DNA of 8,218 nucleotides, taken from assembly GCA_020437045.1 (NCBI GenBank), contig JAGQWV010000471.1, positions 1 to 8,218 on the forward strand. The letters are read 5' to 3'. The notes beneath the pieces were generated by a model. It did no database searches. It had not been told where the DNA came from and saw nothing but the letters and a program-made list of their open reading frames with translations. Shown here piece by piece: positions 1-6,067 of the stretch. The translations under genes were made by a program, and so were the position numbers. The stretch is from Saprospiraceae bacterium (GTDB taxonomy: Bacteria > Bacteroidota > Bacteroidia > Chitinophagales > Saprospiraceae). Position 1 is the first letter of the stretch; every line of letters starts with the position of its first letter.

Positions 1-725
1 CTTATTTAAAATATTTAAATCCCCGGGTGGACAAGGTTGTTTGCTTGGCGGAGTCGATAAATGAATTGCTAAAGAAACAATTGTTTTTCAAAAAGAGCAA
101 AGCAGTTACAATTAATAAAGGTCATCATCCTGATTGGTATCAGGGGGCAGCGCCGTTGGATTTGTCAGAATTTGGAATTCCGGAAGGTGCTTTCATTGTT
201 TCGTGCATGGCCAATGCCCGTCCCTTTAAAGGAATCAAATATCTACTGGAGGCGACTTACTTGTTGGCGAATGTCCCCAATCTTCATTTTCTCCTGATTG
301 GTCGGGATATGAACAAAGGGCCACTGCAACATCTTATTGAAGGAAGTCCGATGCGTAATAAAATCCATATTACAGGTTGGCGAAGCGATGTACTAAATAT
401 CCTTGCCGCTAGTAATGTTTTTGTCCTGCCGTCCATTGGAGGAGAGGCAACTACCAAATCCGTGATTGAGGCGATGAGCATGGGGGTAGCCCCCATCATC
501 ACCGACATTTTTGGTAACAAAGGGTTACTGGTGCATCAGGAGTCCGGGCTGGTTGTTCCCCCTCGAGATCCTCAATCTTTGGCAGATGCCATTTATTTTT
601 ATTATACCCATCCTGAGCTTTCTCATAGCCATGGTATGGCTGCTCAAAGACACATCAGAAGTAATTTTCACGTGGATCGGACCGTTAGGGAAACTAAAGC
701 GCTCTTTGACCATTTATTAAAATGA
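1..725 (+). CDS. GT4-like glycosyltransferase, N-terminus cut by window edge
   Basis: This is the C-terminal (donor-binding) half of a GT-B fold, retaining glycosyltransferase family 4-like enzyme. The family transfers a sugar from a nucleotide-sugar donor, usually in cell-surface polysaccharide or glycolipid synthesis in the cytoplasm or at the inner membrane. The frame is open from base 3 to the edge and reads YLKYLNPRVDKVVCLAES, so the GTG at 27 is not the real start. About 240 codons are visible, against a usual 350-400. Family marks are NKGHHPDWY, then a Rossmann-like second domain beginning near ANARPFKGIKYLLEA, HITGWRSDV, and the EX7E motif (E at bases 444-446 and 468-470) within GGEATTKSVIEAMSMG, followed by ESGLVVPPRDP. 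The gene converges on the oxidoreductase with a 31-bp gap that shows no clear terminator. Donor and acceptor cannot be told from sequence. Confidence 0.9.
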   Translation, partial: YLKYLNPRVDKVVCLAESINELLKKQLFFKKSKAVTINKGHHPDWYQGAAPLDLSEFGIPEGAFIVSCMANARPFKGIKYLLEATYLLANVPNLHFLLIGRDMNKGPLQHLIEGSPMRNKIHITGWRSDVLNILAASNVFVLPSIGGEATTKSVIEAMSMGVAPIITDIFGNKGLLVHQESGLVVPPRDPQSLADAIYFYYTHPELSHSHGMAAQRHIRSNFHVDRTVRETKALFDHLLK

Positions 726-756
726 TCTATTTGGCTAATTGATTGGGTTAATGTGA

Positions 757-1917
757 TTATTTAATGCTTGGCAGGAATTGACTTTGTACGTCAATTTTAT
801 TTTGAAAACGGTTCAGTTTAAATTTTTGCGGCAGGGCATTACCTTTTAATATGTGTTTTGCCATAAGTTCGCCAATGGCGGGTCCCATTTTAAATCCATG
901 ACCCGAACTCCCTGTCATCAAAATCACCTCTTCAAATTGAGGATGAGTATCAATTATAAAATGTCCATCCAGGCTATTATCATACTGACACACTTCTGTA
1001 TACGAGATGGGAGCACCTGCGAGTATCGGAAATCGTTTGCCTACAAAATCACGGGCTAGTTGCAGTCTGTCAAGCGTAGGTAATCGGTCATCTTGGTCAG
1101 GACTGAAAAGCTCTGACCGGTCATCATAGGCAATTTTAAATCCCTTGGCTAAATGCATTGGCATACCATAATATAGAGGAGATTCAGCATTATAATCTAA
1201 CCATACAGGCATATGACTAGGATCGAATTGTCGCATCTTTGTCGGAGGTATCGCAAAATGATAAATGTCTTGTTTAGACACGTAGGTGTTCTCTTTGAGA
1301 ACATCAGCAAATAGACTTCTGGTCCATGGACCACAGGCAAAAATATATTGATCTGATTCGGTCTTTTTGCCGTTAACCAATAATGAGAAATTATTTTCCC
1401 GCTCCACGCTAGCAAATCCCTGCGTATAATGACCGCCAATAGCCTGGAATTTTTGTAAGATCAGCTCACAGCACTTGCTGGCATATAAAATACCGGCCTT
1501 ATCTTCAAAGTAAACTTTCCTGATGCCCTCAAAAGACACTTGAGGATAAGCAGCGATAGCATCGGAAAAGGTCAGTTCTTCAAGTTCATAGCCTAATTCT
1601 TCAATTCGTTTTTTGGAGTGCAATGCGTAGGAATCATCTTCCTGAGAAAAGAACCACAGTAAACCGGTTTCCTGGTAGTAGTCATTAACTTCCTTGCCAA
1701 AGATCTCCATCCAAAGTGCAAATGCCCGTGAAGTGAGATCAATATAGAGTTCGTCAGCACCGTATACCAATCGAATAATCCGGGATACGCCACCCGAACC
1801 TGAACGTACATTTCCGGCGCCCCACATATCAATCAGATGCACCTGTACCCCCATCTTTCTTAGAAAGTAGGCTGTACTCAATCCCCAAATTCCAGCACCA
1901 ACAACGGTGATCTTCAT
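757..1917 (-). CDS. FAD-dependent amine oxidase, monomeric sarcosine oxidase (MSOX/SolA)-like
   Basis: This is a DAO-superfamily flavoenzyme of 386 residues, matching the roughly 390 of monomeric sarcosine oxidases and N-methyltryptophan oxidases, which oxidise secondary amines with O2 in the cytosol. The N-terminus carries the FAD dinucleotide motif GAGIWG (residues 7-12) with the acidic D30 ending the second strand. The stretch SRIIRLVYG (45-53) matches the MSOX segment with two active-site arginines (R46, R49). K261 in GFKIAYD aligns with the MSOX oxygen-activating lysine. C310 in VCQYDNSLDGHFIID aligns with the cysteine that covalently binds FAD, and K343 lies in the conserved SGHGFK. Two MSOX active-site histidines appear replaced (G42, D265), so sarcosine may not be the substrate. 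The ATG sits directly before the FAD-binding strand and has no strong ribosome site. It is transcribed divergently from the PadR operon. These alignments are from memory of the family. Confidence 0.88.
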   Translation of the reverse strand: MKITVVGAGIWGLSTAYFLRKMGVQVHLIDMWGAGNVRSGSGGVSRIIRLVYGADELYIDLTSRAFALWMEIFGKEVNDYYQETGLLWFFSQEDDSYALHSKKRIEELGYELEELTFSDAIAAYPQVSFEGIRKVYFEDKAGILYASKCCELILQKFQAIGGHYTQGFASVERENNFSLLVNGKKTESDQYIFACGPWTRSLFADVLKENTYVSKQDIYHFAIPPTKMRQFDPSHMPVWLDYNAESPLYYGMPMHLAKGFKIAYDDRSELFSPDQDDRLPTLDRLQLARDFVGKRFPILAGAPISYTEVCQYDNSLDGHFIIDTHPQFEEVILMTGSSGHGFKMGPAIGELMAKHILKGNALPQKFKLNRFQNKIDVQSQFLPSIK

Positions 1918-2012
1918 AGCTTTCGATTGTATCTTATGACTTTCTATTAAAAGTACTAATTCTGACGTTTATATCCATTTAGTAGGGTTAATCTCTTCGT
2001 TGGGCTGATTTC

Positions 2013-2044
2013 TTTGACAAAAACTATAGAAATAGATACATTTG
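2013..2044 (+). promoter_or_regulatory. Bacteroidota-type promoter for the PadR/permease operon
   Basis: The -33 element TTTG lies at 2013-2016 and the -7 element TACATTTG at 2037-2044, matching TAnnTTTG exactly, with a 20-bp spacer. This is the known consensus and spacing for the primary sigma factor of Bacteroidota. Transcription would begin about 2049-2052, giving a leader of roughly 40 nt before the ATG at 2093. That there is active transcription from here is inferred. Confidence 0.72.
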
Positions 2045-2073
2045 CCTCAGATAGCCGTGATTTTTTATGTATC
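2035..2073. promoter_or_regulatory. Candidate PadR operator: inverted repeat over the promoter
   Basis: GATACAT at 2035-2041 and ATGTATC at 2067-2073 form a perfect 7-bp inverted repeat with a 25-bp gap, about three helical turns centre to centre (32 bp). The left arm overlaps the -7 element and the right arm lies just past the expected start of transcription, a placement suited to repression. Several studied PadR-family repressors bind ATGT/ACAT half-sites and control their own genes, so the adjacent PadR product is the natural ligand. The arms are short, and a chance match is possible. Confidence 0.45.
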
Positions 2074-2092
2074 GCTAAAATATATTTAAGAA

Positions 2093-2416
2093 ATGAATTC
2101 TGACCAACTAGGTCTTTTTGAAGAACAGATACTGACCATGGTAGCCATCCTGGGAGAAGATGCCTATGGCAATGCCATTGTAGACGAGATAAAAAACCAG
2201 TTGCAAAAATCAGTAAATCTCAGTTCCGTGCATGTGACTCTTTACCGTCTGGAAGATAAGGGATTGGTCCGTTCGGAAATGGGTGGGGTAACTTCTAAAA
2301 GAGGAGGTCGTCGAAAAAGAATCTTTACCATTACCAATGCAGGAATTGCCTTATTACGCAATCTCAAGGAATCACGTGAACAACTGTGGAAGCTTGTACC
2401 TCAATTTAAGATGTAG
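2093..2416 (+). CDS. PadR-family winged-helix transcriptional regulator
   Basis: This 107-residue protein is a compact PadR-family regulator, a dimeric winged-helix DNA-binding repressor acting in the cytoplasm. The opening LGLFEEQILTMVAIL, the YGNAIVDEI segment (about residues 25-33), the recognition helix VHVTLYRLEDKGLV (about 46-59) and the wing KRGGRRKRIFTIT (69-81) followed by NAGIALL are the family hallmarks. The length fits the short PadR subgroup whose C-terminal part is a single dimerisation helix (about 86-102). The ATG is the only sensible start, with no Shine-Dalgarno sequence but an A-rich upstream stretch. The permease ATG follows 3 bp after its stop, so the two genes are almost certainly co-transcribed. 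PadR genes are commonly found next to duplicated MacB-type permeases in Bacteroidota and Acidobacteriota. It probably represses its own promoter; the inducing signal is unknown. Confidence 0.93.
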   Translation: MNSDQLGLFEEQILTMVAILGEDAYGNAIVDEIKNQLQKSVNLSSVHVTLYRLEDKGLVRSEMGGVTSKRGGRRKRIFTITNAGIALLRNLKESREQLWKLVPQFKM

Positions 2417-2419
2417 GCC

Positions 2420-5095
2420 ATGAAGTCACAAAAAAGATCGATCCGGTTGGGCTTGGCTATTTTACATTGGTTTTGTCCGGAGAAATTGCGGGAAAGCATT
2501 GAAGGTGATTTACTGGAGAATTTTGAAAACGATGTTGAGAGAAGGGGATATGGTATTGCCAGATGGATTTTTTTATTTAATGTGATGAGATTTTTTCGAT
2601 GGGGAATTATTTCTCGAAATCAATTTCAGATGATGCACTTTAATTTCAGTTTAATTATTAATCACATCAAGATTACCCTGAGAAATTTTATAAAACATGT
2701 TGGCTATACGGCTATTAATTTGTTGGGTCTTGCAGTGGGCATTGGTACCTGCATCGTCATATTTAGCTATACGCAACATGAACTCAATTATGATGCATTC
2801 TTTTCTGACGTCGATCGCATGTACCGGGTTAATCAGACCAATATCTGGGCCCCCTCAGGTGGTATGATGAGTAGTACCACCCCTCCTTTAGCCAGGGAAT
2901 TGCAAGAGAATTTTCCGGAAATAATTAGCGCGACGCGGATAAATACTCCCGGGAGTTTTGAGGTGCGGTATAAGAATACAGGAGGAGAATTAATTACCTA
3001 TCAGGAAGATCAGATTTTGGCTGCAGACTCCAATTTCTTTGATTTTTTTAATATCCCAATTATCGAGGGTGATCCTCAGCAGATGCTGAATGGCAAAAAT
3101 CTGGTTGTGTTAACAGAAAGTACGGCTCATCGATATTTTGGAAACCAATCACCTATCGGACAAGTGCTTCTTTTTGGAGATGATAAGCGACCAGTGATGG
3201 TCAGTGGTTTAGTATCTGATCTCCCCTCCAATATGCATTTTAATTTTGATATGCTGTTGTCGATGTCCACCAATATTTCCGTAAAACAATTTGACTGGAG
3301 TTGGGTCTGGACCCAATTAGTGACCTATGTTAAAATAGCCAATGATGTGAATCTTGAGGGTTTCTCTACTAAAATGACGGCCCTACTTATGCCTAAAGTA
3401 CAGTCGACTTTTTCTCGACTAGGTATGGATTTTGATGATTTTATGAAGGAAAAAGGAACATGGGAGTTTGAACTTCAACCGGTCCGGGATATACACCTCT
3501 ATGCTGCGTCGATTGGTAATCGAATTGGATCCGTCGGCGATATTAAAGTGGTTCGGATTTTACAATTAATGGCGGTCCTTATCCTATTAATTGCCGTCAT
3601 TAATTTCATAAACTTAAGTACAGCCAGGGCAAATATTCGATCTCGGGAAATTGGTGTTAAAAAAACACTGGGGGCAACAGTTAGAGAATTGGGCGTGCAG
3701 TTTCAGGTCGAAGCCCTGTTGATGACCTTTATCGGATCCGTATTAAGTATACCCGTGGTTAAAGGTCTTAGCACTTTTATTTTTAAACAGGCAGGTATAA
3801 AAATTTATTTTAATTGGGCCAATGACCTACTTACATTATGTTCGGTAGGTTTTCTACTTGTTATTATCGGGTTGATGGCAGGTATTTATCCGGCTGTGTA
3901 TCTCAGTAGATTAAAACCGATATCGGTGATTGATCAGCAGAAGACGGTCCGGCGAGGAAGATTTAATTTACGTAATGTTTTAGTAGCGGTGCAATTTACG
4001 ATATCACTTGGTCTTTTGAGTGGTGCTTTGATGGTGACAAAACAATTGAATTATATCGGAAAGAAAGACCTGGGATTTGATAAGGAAAATATTTTAGTAT
4101 TGAGGAATGCCGGAGCGCTGGGAGATCAGATTTCTAGTTTTCGGGATAATGTCGCCAATCTTCCGGAAATTTCTGGAGCTTCTGTAACCATGGCGGTGCC
4201 GGGCGAGATGTCTTTCGAAGATTTTTTTCAACGCGAAGGTTCCTCTACAAAATTGACTATTTCTCAGGTGAAAGTTGACCCTGAATTTGCATCGGTTATG
4301 AATCTCAAAATGAGCACGGGTCATTTTTTTCAAAAACACAATGAAGCCGATAAAAATCATGCCGTGATTAATGAAACTACCGCAAAGTTGTTTGGATGGA
4401 CACCACAGGAAGCATTGGGTAAAAGAATTCTTTATCCTGGCGATGATCTGGAAAACCCGGAAATAATTGGAGTGGTAAGTGATTTTCATTTTCAATCACT
4501 TTATGAAGATATCAAGCCGCTGCTATTGCTGCATATCGATTCTCCCATGTGGGGCGATCAGAGGATGCTGGTAGTCCGCTACCATCAGAATCATGTGGAG
4601 AAAGCAATCAGTGCAATCGAAACGGCTTGGAGTCACTTTACCCAGGATTCTCCCTTCACATATTCAATTTTGGATGAAGATCTGAATCGCATGTATACGC
4701 GTGATAGTCAGCTCAGTGTAATGGTTAGATTGCTGAGCTTGCTTTCAATTTTTACGGCGATCCTTGGACTGATTGGATTAGTATCCTTCACGGTTGATCA
4801 GAGGAGAAAGGAAATTGGTATTCGCAAGGTGTTAGGTGCTTCATCTGGATCTATTTTCTTTTTGATCAATCGACAATACATAATTTTGTATTTAATTGGT
4901 TTATGTTGTTCTGTGCCATTGACCTGGTGGTTCTTGAATAAATGGCTGCAGAATTTTGCTTATCACATAGAAATTTCCTGGGGCACTTTTATCATCGCCG
5001 GAGTACTATTACTCGTAAGTTGTCTCTTGTCTGTGGGATATCTGGCTCTGCAAGCGGCCCGGGCCAACCCGGTAGACGCGATCAGCGACAACTGA
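2420..5095 (+). CDS. Duplicated FtsX/MacB-type ABC permease with permease prefix domain
   Basis: This 891-residue inner-membrane protein has two copies of the MacB periplasmic core plus FtsX permease arrangement. Residues about 8-75 (CPEKLRESIEGDLLENFE...) resemble the permease prefix domain typical of PadR-linked permeases. A first membrane helix spans about 96-116, then a periplasmic domain to about 370, helices near 378-400, 432-452 and 471-495 with the FtsX coupling motif RSREIGVKKTLGAT (407-420). The second half has a helix near 518-538, another periplasmic domain, and helices near 768-790, 815-838 and 856-878 with the matching motif RRKEIGIRKVLGAS (795-808). It ends in NPVDAI, typical of the family. 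MacB-type proteins do not form a pore; they transmit ATP-driven movement to the periplasm. No ATPase gene is adjacent in the window, so partner and substrate are unknown. It belongs to the orphan duplicated permease (ADOP-like) group. Confidence 0.92.
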   Translation: MKSQKRSIRLGLAILHWFCPEKLRESIEGDLLENFENDVERRGYGIARWIFLFNVMRFFRWGIISRNQFQMMHFNFSLIINHIKITLRNFIKHVGYTAINLLGLAVGIGTCIVIFSYTQHELNYDAFFSDVDRMYRVNQTNIWAPSGGMMSSTTPPLARELQENFPEIISATRINTPGSFEVRYKNTGGELITYQEDQILAADSNFFDFFNIPIIEGDPQQMLNGKNLVVLTESTAHRYFGNQSPIGQVLLFGDDKRPVMVSGLVSDLPSNMHFNFDMLLSMSTNISVKQFDWSWVWTQLVTYVKIANDVNLEGFSTKMTALLMPKVQSTFSRLGMDFDDFMKEKGTWEFELQPVRDIHLYAASIGNRIGSVGDIKVVRILQLMAVLILLIAVINFINLSTARANIRSREIGVKKTLGATVRELGVQFQVEALLMTFIGSVLSIPVVKGLSTFIFKQAGIKIYFNWANDLLTLCSVGFLLVIIGLMAGIYPAVYLSRLKPISVIDQQKTVRRGRFNLRNVLVAVQFTISLGLLSGALMVTKQLNYIGKKDLGFDKENILVLRNAGALGDQISSFRDNVANLPEISGASVTMAVPGEMSFEDFFQREGSSTKLTISQVKVDPEFASVMNLKMSTGHFFQKHNEADKNHAVINETTAKLFGWTPQEALGKRILYPGDDLENPEIIGVVSDFHFQSLYEDIKPLLLLHIDSPMWGDQRMLVVRYHQNHVEKAISAIETAWSHFTQDSPFTYSILDEDLNRMYTRDSQLSVMVRLLSLLSIFTAILGLIGLVSFTVDQRRKEIGIRKVLGASSGSIFFLINRQYIILYLIGLCCSVPLTWWFLNKWLQNFAYHIEISWGTFIIAGVLLLVSCLLSVGYLALQAARANPVDAISDN

Positions 5096-5127
5096 CCTCA
5101 GACATGAGACCTCCAACATCCGACAAC
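5086..5127. repeat. Degenerate 7-bp tandem repeat at the 3' end of the permease gene
   Basis: Six consecutive heptamers can be aligned without gaps. Each has A-C at positions 3 and 4, five of six have G at position 2, and five of six end in C. The best matching units are TGACCTC (5093), AGACATG (5100) and AGACCTC (5107); the first and last units are both CGACAAC. The array begins in the last two codons of the permease, and its second unit contains the stop codon TGA. Similar degenerate heptamer runs occur, as I recall, between genes in some Bacteroidota. The role is unknown. Confidence 0.5.
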
Positions 5128-5133
5128 AATTTT

Positions 5134-5150
5134 AGAAATCAGCTGTTTCT
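5134..5150. promoter_or_regulatory. Imperfect 17-bp palindrome upstream of the DNA glycosylase gene
   Basis: AGAAA-T-CAGCTG-TTTCT is symmetric apart from one unpaired T. It lies 17 bp before the glycosylase ATG and after the heptamer repeat. With no loop and no T-run it is a poor terminator; a protein-binding dyad is possible. No Bacteroidota promoter consensus is evident in this 72-bp gap, so the glycosylase may be read through from the permease operon. Confidence 0.25.
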
Positions 5151-5167
5151 GCATCATAACTTACTCT

Positions 5168-5959
5168 ATGCCGGAATTACCAGAAGTCAACACCGTCATG
5201 AAGGGTTTCCGGAAGACAGCCCTCCACCTTAGCATCAGAAATGTCATAGTTCACGATGATAAGATTCTGCGAAATGCAACTGCCACTGAATTTTATGATA
5301 AGCTGATTGGACGTTCTTTCGTCGATACTTATCGCCGGGGAAAATATTTTTTTGCCTTATTAGATGATTCTGCTGCGGTGCTCTTTCACCTGGGTATGAC
5401 GGGCGACCTTGTTTATTATTTTAATGGAGAGGATCGTCCCAAATATGAACGGTTTAATTTGCATTTTGAGGGAGGTCTAATGCTTGGATATGATGATCTG
5501 AGAAAGTTTTCGAAGATTCTGTTGCTGGATGATTATAGAGAATTTCTTGAGGATATTAAGTTGGGTCCGGATGCTTTGCAGATTTCTTTTGGTGCTTTTA
5601 GCAAAGCATTTTCTGCGACAACAAGAAACGTCAAATCAATTCTGATGGATCAGCATTTGATGGCTGGCATTGGTAATTTGTATGCAGATGAAATTTGTTT
5701 TCAGGCCCGCATACATCCTGCATCGATCGGAAAAGCCCTGTCTACAACGGATCTTCATAAACTGCATCAGGCTACCCTAAATATTTTAAAGGAAGCCTGT
5801 CGCCGGGATGCATACTATAAAGTCTATCCCGAGGATTGGTTTTGGAAATGGAGAGATGATAAGATTAAGATACTGGATGGTAAGGGGAATATTGGAAAAA
5901 TGAAGATTGGTGGCAGGACAACATACTATGTTGAAGATTATCAAAAGTTGATCACTTGA
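5168..5959 (+). CDS. Fpg/Nei-family DNA glycosylase lacking zinc-finger cysteines
   Basis: This 263-residue enzyme belongs to the formamidopyrimidine-DNA glycosylase/endonuclease VIII family, which removes oxidised bases and cuts the abasic strand in base-excision repair. MPELPEV gives the N-terminal proline nucleophile (P2, exposed after Met removal) and catalytic E3. RRGKYFF carries the conserved lysine K59. HLGMTG (75-79 region, M77) and DLRKF (R112, F114) match the bases that fill the space left by the flipped-out nucleotide. LGPDAL, then VKSILMDQHLMAGIGNLYADE (N170) form the helix-two-turn-helix region. The C-terminal hairpin keeps GGR (R250) in GKMKIGGRTTYYV, but the four zinc-binding cysteines of bacterial Fpg are absent; the only cysteines are C177 and C211. 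It therefore resembles zincless members such as NEIL1. N-terminal PELPEV favours the Fpg side over Nei (PEGPE), but base preference is not predictable. The ATG is fixed by the required Met-Pro-Glu. Confidence 0.93.
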   Translation: MPELPEVNTVMKGFRKTALHLSIRNVIVHDDKILRNATATEFYDKLIGRSFVDTYRRGKYFFALLDDSAAVLFHLGMTGDLVYYFNGEDRPKYERFNLHFEGGLMLGYDDLRKFSKILLLDDYREFLEDIKLGPDALQISFGAFSKAFSATTRNVKSILMDQHLMAGIGNLYADEICFQARIHPASIGKALSTTDLHKLHQATLNILKEACRRDAYYKVYPEDWFWKWRDDKIKILDGKGNIGKMKIGGRTTYYVEDYQKLIT

Positions 5960-6067
5960 GCTATTAGTGCAGTTCAGGTTATCAATGAATCCTATGGTCC
6001 GGTAAATATTTCAACCGGGTAAAAATGCTATTTTAGCCACCGGTTTATCTAAAAGGCAAATGTTACG
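5960..6067. other. Intergenic leader with competing short inverted repeats before the antiporter
   Basis: This 108-bp gap contains three related elements: CCGGT at 5999-6003, AACCGG at 6013-6018 and CCGGTT at 6040-6045. The middle element can pair with either the left (5-bp stem, 10-nt loop) or the right one (6-bp stem, 21-nt loop), but not both. TATTTTAG at 6029-6036 is one mismatch from the -7 consensus, without a clear -33 element. No strong terminator or clear promoter is visible. Confidence 0.3.

Larger units (their letters stand above)
1918..2092. other. Divergent intergenic region between oxidoreductase and PadR operon
   Basis: This AT-rich 175-bp region lies between two divergently transcribed genes. 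Its right half holds a good rightward Bacteroidota promoter and an inverted repeat, listed separately. For the leftward oxidoreductase gene I find only a weak match to the -7 element (minus strand TACTTTTA, bases 1948-1955) without a matching -33 element. I see no RNA gene or small reading frame here. Confidence 0.7.

Noticed and set aside
27..29. GTG as the start of the glycosyltransferase
   Set aside because: The frame stays open to the window edge and the upstream residues (YLKYLNPR) continue the typical family sequence; the N-terminal domain is simply outside the window.
726..756. Bidirectional terminator between the convergent glycosyltransferase and oxidoreductase genes
   Set aside because: I looked for a stem followed by a T-run on either strand and found no convincing GC stem.
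1948..1979. Leftward promoter for the oxidoreductase gene
   Set aside because: TACTTTTA on the minus strand is one mismatch from the -7 consensus, but no TTTG lies at the right distance upstream; too weak to call.
2945..2956. 12-bp perfect palindrome ACTCCCGGGAGT
   Set aside because: It lies in the middle of the permease coding sequence, has no loop and no flanking symmetry; likely chance.
4094..4495. Minus-strand 133-codon open frame inside the permease gene
   Set aside because: It is fully antisense to a conserved coding region and has no recognisable motif or promoter.
4942..5232. Plus-strand 96-codon open frame bridging the permease end and the glycosylase start
   Set aside because: It overlaps two well-supported genes in another frame, and its low-complexity middle part is just the translated heptamer repeat.
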